A DNA stretch of 58,283 nt from Chloroflexaceae bacterium (GTDB taxonomy: Bacteria; Chloroflexota; Chloroflexia; Chloroflexales; Chloroflexaceae): assembly GCA_028282325.1 (NCBI GenBank), contig JANQID010000059.1:1-58283 (forward strand), given 5' to 3'. Made by a program: the position numbers and the translations under genes. The notes under the pieces are model-generated. The model saw nothing but the letters and a program-made list of their open reading frames with translations, was not told where the DNA came from and made no database searches. Shown here piece by piece: positions 52,823-58,283 of this stretch (the stretch's first letter is position 1; the number at the start of each line of letters is the position of its first letter).

Positions 52823-54277
52823 ATGTTGGAAAAAGACGCAACCAGTGATCTCCAAATTCGCATCGCTGAGCTTGAAGCCAAGATCATAGCAGCCCACAGC
52901 CGCGAACACGCGCTCAAGTCCCGCATTGACGAGTTGGAATCCCAAATCGCGCCTCATCAACCACCCAGCCCAGCTTCCGCGGATGCGCGGCTGAACGCAT
53001 TGCTATCGATATGCGCAGCCTCGCTGTTAACCCACGAAGTCGAGGCGATTGTGAGCCTCGTTGTACACGAGAGTCGCGACCTCTTTGCATGCAGCAGCGG
53101 CATCTTGCTCTTTTTAGCCGAGTCCGATCCCCAGCGATTGATACTCCGTGCGTCGAGCAACGCACTTGTTCCCGAACTGATTATCGACCCAGGGCAAGGC
53201 ATCGTCGGTCGCGCCTTCCTGGCTCCACGCGCTATGCTGATGATTGGCCCAACGCTTGAAGCGGCCATTAAAGAGCTGCAGCCCGCCCAGATCCAGACGC
53301 TGCAAGATGTTCTCGACGCCTGGCCGCCATCAAGCGCCATCGTCGCTCCCTTACGGGTCAATACGCAACGGCTGGGAGCGCTGGCACTGTATAGTGGAAA
53401 CTCGCCACAGCGCTATCATCCGCGCGACCTCCCGTTCATCCAGGCGCTCGCCGACTTAACAGCCATCGCCATCGATGAGGTGCGTCAACGTGAGCGCGCC
53501 GCCGCCTTGCAACACGCCCTGGCTCAGACACGCTCCTTGCACGCCGAAGCGCAGGCTCGCCTCAATGCCGCGCAGGCCCAGTTGCTCCAAAGCGCCAAAC
53601 TGGCCGCCGTCGGCGAATTGGCCGCATCGGTCGCCCATGAAATCAATAACCCGCTGTACGCCGCTCGCAACAGCCTCTATCTCGTCGAGCAGGAGTTGCC
53701 CCCCGAAGCCCCGCAACGCACATTCCTCAGCATTGCGCAGAACGAATTAGGGCGAATCGCGCGTATTATTACGCGTATGCACGACTTCTATCGCCCAACC
53801 CGCGCTGAACTGGAACCGATCAATATGAATGATTTGCTCGACGAGACCGTGGAATTAGTGCAAACCCATATGCGCCATAGCCATGTCGTCGTCGATACTG
53901 AACTGACGCCCGACTTGCCGCTGCTTATCGCTCATGCCGACCAGTTGCGCCAGGTCTTTCTGAACCTGATGCTCAACGCCTGTGATGCTATGCCCAGCGG
54001 CGGAACGTTGTACATCAACACCACATATATCCCCGGCAAAAACGATCATCCGCCATCGATCGCGATTCGCGTTTCTGACACCGGCGTCGGCATTGCCGAT
54101 GAGCATCAAGCACATCTCTTCGAGCCTTTCTACACAACCAAACCCCAGGGAACCGGTTTGGGTCTGGCCATCAGCGCCCACATCGTGACTCAGCACGCCG
54201 GTCACATCTCCGTCGAGAGCGCTGTCGGCGAGGGTACAACCTTCACCGTGACACTGCCAGTGAACAGCGACGGATAA
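52823..54277 (+). CDS. GAF-domain histidine kinase
   Basis: A 484-residue soluble sensor kinase. An N-terminal coiled coil (about 5-45) is followed by a GAF domain (about 55-215), a second coiled coil, HisKA with the phospho-acceptor in VAHEINNPLYAARNSL, and HATPase with N-box LNACDAM, DTGVGI and TGLGLAI. No Shine-Dalgarno is visible before the ATG. It follows the protease cassette by about 130 bp and is followed by a single-domain receiver protein that may be its partner. Confidence 0.92.
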   Translation: MLEKDATSDLQIRIAELEAKIIAAHSREHALKSRIDELESQIAPHQPPSPASADARLNALLSICAASLLTHEVEAIVSLVVHESRDLFACSSGILLFLAESDPQRLILRASSNALVPELIIDPGQGIVGRAFLAPRAMLMIGPTLEAAIKELQPAQIQTLQDVLDAWPPSSAIVAPLRVNTQRLGALALYSGNSPQRYHPRDLPFIQALADLTAIAIDEVRQRERAAALQHALAQTRSLHAEAQARLNAAQAQLLQSAKLAAVGELAASVAHEINNPLYAARNSLYLVEQELPPEAPQRTFLSIAQNELGRIARIITRMHDFYRPTRAELEPINMNDLLDETVELVQTHMRHSHVVVDTELTPDLPLLIAHADQLRQVFLNLMLNACDAMPSGGTLYINTTYIPGKNDHPPSIAIRVSDTGVGIADEHQAHLFEPFYTTKPQGTGLGLAISAHIVTQHAGHISVESAVGEGTTFTVTLPVNSDG

Positions 54278-54512
54278 CCTTCTGCACAGGAAATATCCCG
54301 CTTCTGCCAAGAGTTGTCGAATGATTACGCAGAGTTGTTGCGACACTTCCCACAACTCGTATTCCTGCTGTTACCATTCTCAACGAAGGAGTATGCGAGA
54401 ATGTGCGGACAACGCGCAGGGCGCACATAGGCTGTGAAGCGACCAACAAGGCTTCTCGGTAAGGCTAAGGCGTTCATCGTCTGACTTACAGCCATGAAGG
54501 AGAACTCTCACT

Positions 54513-54971
54513 ATGCCGCTGCGGTGCATTCAAGTTGTTGATAGCGATCCCACCGTCGCCCTGGTTACGCAGCGCGGGCTTCAGATGCTACTCAACGGAG
54601 CCGTCGAGGTTGCAGTGTCGGCATCGCCTGAGGATGCCTGGCTTCGCTGCGCTCAAGGATCCGTTGATCTCCTAATCATTGATCCCAATCCCCACAATGG
54701 AGCGGCGAAAACGCTGCTGACGTTGCTGCAATCCTATCGACCGAGCATACCAGTCATTGCGCTGACTGCCTACGACTCGCCGCGCTTGCAAACTCAGATG
54801 CGCACTTTGGGCGTCCAATATTACCTCGCCAAGCCGGTGGAGTTGCAAGAACTTGAGCGGATTGTACGCGCCGCCTTGGGGCTAGAGCCATTGCGAGACG
54901 GTGAGTCGGGATTCAGGCCAGACCACGACCGGATGGCGTTAATTGGCCTCAAAACCGCCACAAATAGTTGA
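54513..54971 (+). CDS. single-domain receiver protein
   Basis: A 152-residue receiver-like protein with no output domain. VVDSDP replaces the usual VDDD acidic pair, the phospho-acceptor Asp is in LLIIDPNPHNG, Thr is in ALTAYDS, and Lys is in YLAKPVEL. The loss of one acidic residue (Ser in place of Asp) may weaken metal binding. GGAG lies upstream of the ATG. It probably relays phosphate from the preceding histidine kinase to another protein. Confidence 0.85.
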   Translation: MPLRCIQVVDSDPTVALVTQRGLQMLLNGAVEVAVSASPEDAWLRCAQGSVDLLIIDPNPHNGAAKTLLTLLQSYRPSIPVIALTAYDSPRLQTQMRTLGVQYYLAKPVELQELERIVRAALGLEPLRDGESGFRPDHDRMALIGLKTATNS

Positions 54972-55019
54972 TCATTATTCCGCACTTTCCCGGTCGAGAG
55001 TCATTCCCCTATATGATGC

Positions 55020-55781
55020 ATGGTATCGAAACTGGTCCAGCCTGTTCACCAAGGGTATGTTTGGCTCCACATCCAGTTGAGCTCGACAGAACGTCCCTGG
55101 AAATCCCCAGCAGAGCAAGGCGGACAAGATTCGCAAACTTCTGAACTGGCAATAACTCGCCAAACTTACGATGACATTGCGATAGACTATGCCCACGCGT
55201 ATTCAACGACAATCCTCGACGACACCCTGAATCGCTTTGCCACCCGCCTTAACCGAGGGGAACGAGTGCTCGACGTTGGCTGCGGCGTCGGGCAATATAG
55301 CGCCACGCTGCAACAACATAGCCTGCGCGTTGTTGGCATCGACAACTCGATTGGGATGCTGCGGCATGCCCGGCTGAACACGACTACGCCGCTCTGTGCA
55401 GGTGATATGCAGGCACTCCCCTATCACACTGGAACTTTCGGCGGATTGTGGGCCAGTGCGGCATTCTTACACATCCCCAGAAGATATGCGCTGAACACGC
55501 TCCAAGAATTCAGACGCACGCTTCGCTCAAACGGGTTGCTGTATATCAGCGTGAAACAAGGCGAAGGCGAGCGTTGGATCGCGTTCAGTCAGGATCGCGC
55601 CCGTTTCTTCACGTTCTATCAGCCAGACGAGATGGATCGGTTATTGCAATCGGCCAATTTTGTCATCGTTGAACGTTGGAACAGCGTTGACTATCGCGGG
55701 CGATCAGAAAATTGGCTCAATCGTCTGGCCATCGCTACAACAGAGAAAGACGCCGCCTTTCACGAGCAAAGTAGGCTATAA
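55020..55781 (+). CDS. class I SAM-dependent methyltransferase
   Basis: A protein of up to 253 residues with a Methyltransf_11/25-type fold. Motif I is VLDVGCGVGQYSATL, the acidic end of beta-2 is VVGIDNSIGML, then CAGDMQALPY and GLWASAAFLHIPR. The C-terminal RFFTFYQPDEMDRLLQSANFVIVE is common in small-molecule methyltransferases. The first 40 residues are not conserved-looking and no ribosome site precedes ATG 55020, so the true start may lie further in. The substrate is unknown. Confidence 0.85.
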   Translation: MVSKLVQPVHQGYVWLHIQLSSTERPWKSPAEQGGQDSQTSELAITRQTYDDIAIDYAHAYSTTILDDTLNRFATRLNRGERVLDVGCGVGQYSATLQQHSLRVVGIDNSIGMLRHARLNTTTPLCAGDMQALPYHTGTFGGLWASAAFLHIPRRYALNTLQEFRRTLRSNGLLYISVKQGEGERWIAFSQDRARFFTFYQPDEMDRLLQSANFVIVERWNSVDYRGRSENWLNRLAIATTEKDAAFHEQSRL

Positions 55782-55898
55782 TGAGACGTGACGCCATAAA
55801 CCACTACGTTCTCAAGCATATTTATCACTATGTGCTGCTACGCATTTTGCTCTCCTTGACAACGTGCAAACGCGTGTAAGCCTGGAAAGAGAATAGTT

Positions 55899-56234
55899 AT
55901 GACAAATATACGTTTTGACTGGCGATGGATCGCTTTAATCGTCATCATCGCATTAATTGTTAGCGGCCCAACCCTGCCCTGGCCGGTGCTGACGTTAATT
56001 CTCGCCGCAAGCGGCGGTTATCTGCTCTATCGAGGTTGGCAAGTATGGGGAGGCGGAAACTTTAGTTCAAAACGCGTCAGCTACTGGCGTGGCCAGCGCA
56101 TCGAAATGCACACGTCCCGCAAGGCGAGCTTGCCATCCTTACGCAATATTAGACCAGCGCTGATCTATCTGGTGATCGGAGGCGCGCTGACCCTCTCGGC
56201 AATCGGGGTTGTTTTAAATCGACTGGGATATTGA
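55899..56234 (+). CDS. small membrane protein of unknown function
   Basis: A 111-residue protein with hydrophobic segments at about 9-26, 29-45 and 87-106, separated by a basic cytoplasmic-type loop (FSSKRVSYWRGQRIEMHTSRKASLPSLRN). I cannot assign a family. GGAAAGAG lies upstream of the ATG. A strong hairpin after its stop marks the end of the transcript, so it is separated from the dynamin-like gene that follows. Confidence 0.72.
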   Translation: MTNIRFDWRWIALIVIIALIVSGPTLPWPVLTLILAASGGYLLYRGWQVWGGGNFSSKRVSYWRGQRIEMHTSRKASLPSLRNIRPALIYLVIGGALTLSAIGVVLNRLGY

Positions 56235-56250
56235 AGCGAACAGGCCATAT

Positions 56251-56282
56251 CTAAGGGGGTCTGATTGCTCAGACCCCCTTAG
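56251..56282. terminator. terminator hairpin after the small membrane protein
   Basis: A perfect 13-bp stem (56251-56263 with 56270-56282) with a 6-nt loop lies 16 nt after the stop. It ends in TTAG without a long T-run. Confidence 0.8.
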
Positions 56283-56395
56283 AGTTGAGAAGAGAGGAGA
56301 AGGAGATACTTGAAGTATAACACCTCGATACTGGAATGTGCGTGTGCTGGATTACATCATTCATTAAATTTACTTAATATTTGTGAGGCACAGTA

Positions 56396-58156
56396 ATGGC
56401 GGCCCATGGTCTCCTGAATCGCAAACAACTCCTGACCGAGCGTCAGGCCTCGTTACTCGCCGAATTGCGATCCCATCTGGAAAAGTTGATGGCTGCTCTC
56501 GAACGTTTTGGCAGCGATGTCGCCCCTGATGATCTGCGCGTTCTACGCGACACGTTGGAGCATCTCGATGAATTGTTCCTCCTGGTGATCGCCGGCGAAT
56601 TTAACTCCGGCAAATCCAGCTTTGTTAACGCTCTGCTCGGTGCTCCGTTACTCGCCGAAGGCGTGACGCCGACAACCGATCGGATCACGGTGCTTCGGTA
56701 TGGCGAAGAAGCGAGCGACGAGTTAGTGGAAGCATACCTGCGCGAACACACCTATCCGGCGGATGTGCTACGCCAACTCGCCATCGTCGATACACCCGGC
56801 ACCAACGCCGTCATCCGGCGGCATGAGGAGCTCACGCACAATTTCATCCCGCGCGCCGATCTCGTACTGTTCGTGACATCAGCGGATCGACCGTTTACCG
56901 AGAGCGAGCGCCAGTTCCTGGAGTTGATCAAGGACTGGGGAAAGAAGATCGTCCTGGTCCTGAACAAAATCGACATTCTGAACAAGACTGAACAGGAGCA
57001 GGTCATCGAATACGTTCGCGATAATATACGCGCACTCCTTGGATCTACGCCCGAAATCTTCCCGGTTTCAGCTAAGCTGGCGCTCCGTTCACGCTCAGAC
57101 GGTGACGATGAAACGTTGTGGGAACAAAGCCAGTTTGGCTCGGTCGAGCATTACATTGTCGATACATTGGATGAAGAAGCCCGTGTGCGCCTGAAATTGC
57201 TCTCACCGCTCGGCATTGCGCAACGGCTTGTGAAAACATATCTGACCACGACTGAAGAGCGTCTGGAGACCTTGCGCGAAGATTTCGTTACGCTCGATAC
57301 TATCGACCAGCAACTGAAGCTGTTTCGCGATGACCTGACCACCGATGTGCAATATCATTTAAATGATATTGATACTATTTTGCGGGATCTGGAAGATCGC
57401 GGGATGCAATTTTTTGACGAAATGATTCGCGTCACCCGCCTGCCAGACCTCATTCGTTCCGAGCGCACACGACAAACCTTCGAGCGCGAAGTTGTCGGCG
57501 ATGTTTCTCAGCAAATTGAACAGCGCGTGAACACGCTAATCGACTGGATGATCGAAAAAGATCTACGTCTCTGGCAAAATATCGTTGATTACATTCATCG
57601 ACGACGCACACCCGCTCATCGCGATCATCTCATCGGCGAAGTTGGTGGTGCGTTCGACTACAATCGTGGAGCGCTAATCGAGTCGGTTGGAAAAAAAGCC
57701 CATCAGATTGTCGCTGGCTATGATCGTGAGGAAGAATCGCAACTGCTCGCCGAAGAAGTGCGGTCATCGATTGCAGCCACAGCCATCACCGAAGTCGGCG
57801 CGGTCGGTCTGGGCGCACTCTTGCTTGCCGTTTTTCAAACCGCGTGGTTAGACGTCACAGGCATTCTCGCCGCAACACTCGTCGCGATTGGCGGACTCTA
57901 TCTCCTACCCGCTAAACGACGACAGGCCAAGCGCGCCTTTCGCGAACGCGTTTCGGGGTTGCGCGAGCAGTTGCGGCAGAGCATACAAGCCCAGGTCGAA
58001 CGTGAAGTTGACCGATCGCTGGCTCGCGTTCGTGAAGCAGTCGCACCCTACACAAGGTTTGTGCGCGCACAACGTGAGCGACTATCCGATCTTCAGGGCT
58101 CCTTTTCCGATCTTGATGTGGCGCTTGAGCGGCTGCGCGCCGACATCGACGCATAG
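56396..58156 (+). CDS. bacterial dynamin-like GTPase
   Basis: A 586-residue large GTPase. G1 is GEFNSGKSS (67-75), G2 includes TPTT (91-94), G3 is DTPG (132-135), and G4 is NKID (190-193). A long helical stalk follows. A paired hydrophobic segment (about 461-503, EVGAVGLGALLLAVF...GILAATLVAIGGLYLL) probably forms the membrane paddle, and a C-terminal coiled coil completes the protein. This is the layout of bacterial dynamin-like proteins that remodel or protect membranes. It stands alone rather than in the tandem pair common for such proteins. There is no clear ribosome site; AGGCAC precedes the ATG. Confidence 0.9.
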   Translation: MAAHGLLNRKQLLTERQASLLAELRSHLEKLMAALERFGSDVAPDDLRVLRDTLEHLDELFLLVIAGEFNSGKSSFVNALLGAPLLAEGVTPTTDRITVLRYGEEASDELVEAYLREHTYPADVLRQLAIVDTPGTNAVIRRHEELTHNFIPRADLVLFVTSADRPFTESERQFLELIKDWGKKIVLVLNKIDILNKTEQEQVIEYVRDNIRALLGSTPEIFPVSAKLALRSRSDGDDETLWEQSQFGSVEHYIVDTLDEEARVRLKLLSPLGIAQRLVKTYLTTTEERLETLREDFVTLDTIDQQLKLFRDDLTTDVQYHLNDIDTILRDLEDRGMQFFDEMIRVTRLPDLIRSERTRQTFEREVVGDVSQQIEQRVNTLIDWMIEKDLRLWQNIVDYIHRRRTPAHRDHLIGEVGGAFDYNRGALIESVGKKAHQIVAGYDREEESQLLAEEVRSSIAATAITEVGAVGLGALLLAVFQTAWLDVTGILAATLVAIGGLYLLPAKRRQAKRAFRERVSGLREQLRQSIQAQVEREVDRSLARVREAVAPYTRFVRAQRERLSDLQGSFSDLDVALERLRADIDA

Positions 58157-58192
58157 CATAACGCGCAAGAATACAGTTATTAAAACAAAAAC

Positions 58193-58226
58193 GGTGAAGG
58201 GCAGACTTGTGGGTCTGCCCTTCACC
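58193..58226 (-). terminator. bidirectional terminator at the end of the window
   Basis: A perfect 14-bp stem (58193-58206 with 58213-58226). The minus-strand copy is followed by GTTTTTGTTTT, so it is best suited to a minus-strand gene beyond the window. It may also stop the dynamin-like gene from the other side. Confidence 0.85.
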
Positions 58227-58283
58227 ATCGGTTCGCCCTCTCCAACCCATCCATCGCACGGCAGCACGATCGCTCGCCTGCTG

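Noticed and set aside
52816-52828. TACAAT next to the histidine kinase ATG, suggesting a leaderless mRNA
   Set aside because: If it were a -10 box, transcription would begin after the ATG at 52823, so it cannot make the proposed start leaderless.

Overview
The window comes from the chromosome of a filamentous anoxygenic phototroph of the Chloroflexales (Chloroflexota). The strongest evidence is at 9.0-13.6 kb: two short genes for the beta and alpha polypeptides of a B808-866-type light-harvesting complex (pufB, pufA), then a membrane-anchored tetraheme cytochrome (pufC), bacteriochlorophyll synthase (bchG) and geranylgeranyl reductase (bchP). No reaction-centre genes (pufL/M) lie beside them. 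From memory this matches Chloroflexus-type gene order better than a pufLM-linked operon; species cannot be fixed without a search.

Layout. 0-6 kb: an initiator tRNA, a sortase-like lipoprotein, a response regulator, a cyclic-nucleotide-binding protein, a small effector-binding/VOC/AraC group and an aldo/keto reductase. 6.4-8.5 kb: a sugar nucleotidyltransferase and an AAA+-like protein that has lost key ATPase residues. 8.87-13.55 kb: the pufBA-pufC-bchG-bchP photosynthesis cluster, with a consensus promoter before pufB, a second before pufC, and hairpins after pufA and pufC. 13.56-24.1 kb: an accessory stretch with a 151-bp-period repeat, a pseudokinase/giant kinase/unknown-protein trio, a broken formylglycine-enzyme-like gene, PIN and MNT/HEPN toxin-antitoxin genes flanked by a 59-bp palindromic repeat, and a WD40 lipoprotein gene split inside its lipobox by a MITE-like palindromic element.

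24.6-42.9 kb (minus strand) is one long cobalamin operon. Transcription begins near 43.28 kb and passes through a cobalamin riboswitch and an intrinsic terminator. It then reads cobO, the CbiMNQO cobalt transporter, cbiX, cbiC, cbiD, cbiET, cbiL, a four-domain CobM-CbiG-CobJ-SirC fusion, cobA, cbiA, an unknown 138-residue protein, cbiB, cobD, cobQ and cobU. cbiD, cbiG and cbiX indicate the anaerobic (early cobalt insertion) route. Precorrin-6A reductase, cobT and cobS were not found here.

43.6-58.2 kb: a histidine kinase with an N-terminal V4R domain and its NarL-type regulator, a LarA-like protein, remnants of Dps and SDR genes, an RRM protein, and an OmpR-type regulator. Next is a three-gene cassette with a C25/caspase-like cysteine protease whose C-terminal domain resembles the free-standing 111-residue third protein. 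After it come a GAF histidine kinase, a single receiver protein, a methyltransferase, a small membrane protein and a dynamin-like GTPase. The protease cassette and the kinase/pseudokinase trio are the best candidates for undescribed systems. All family calls are by eye; no database search was run.
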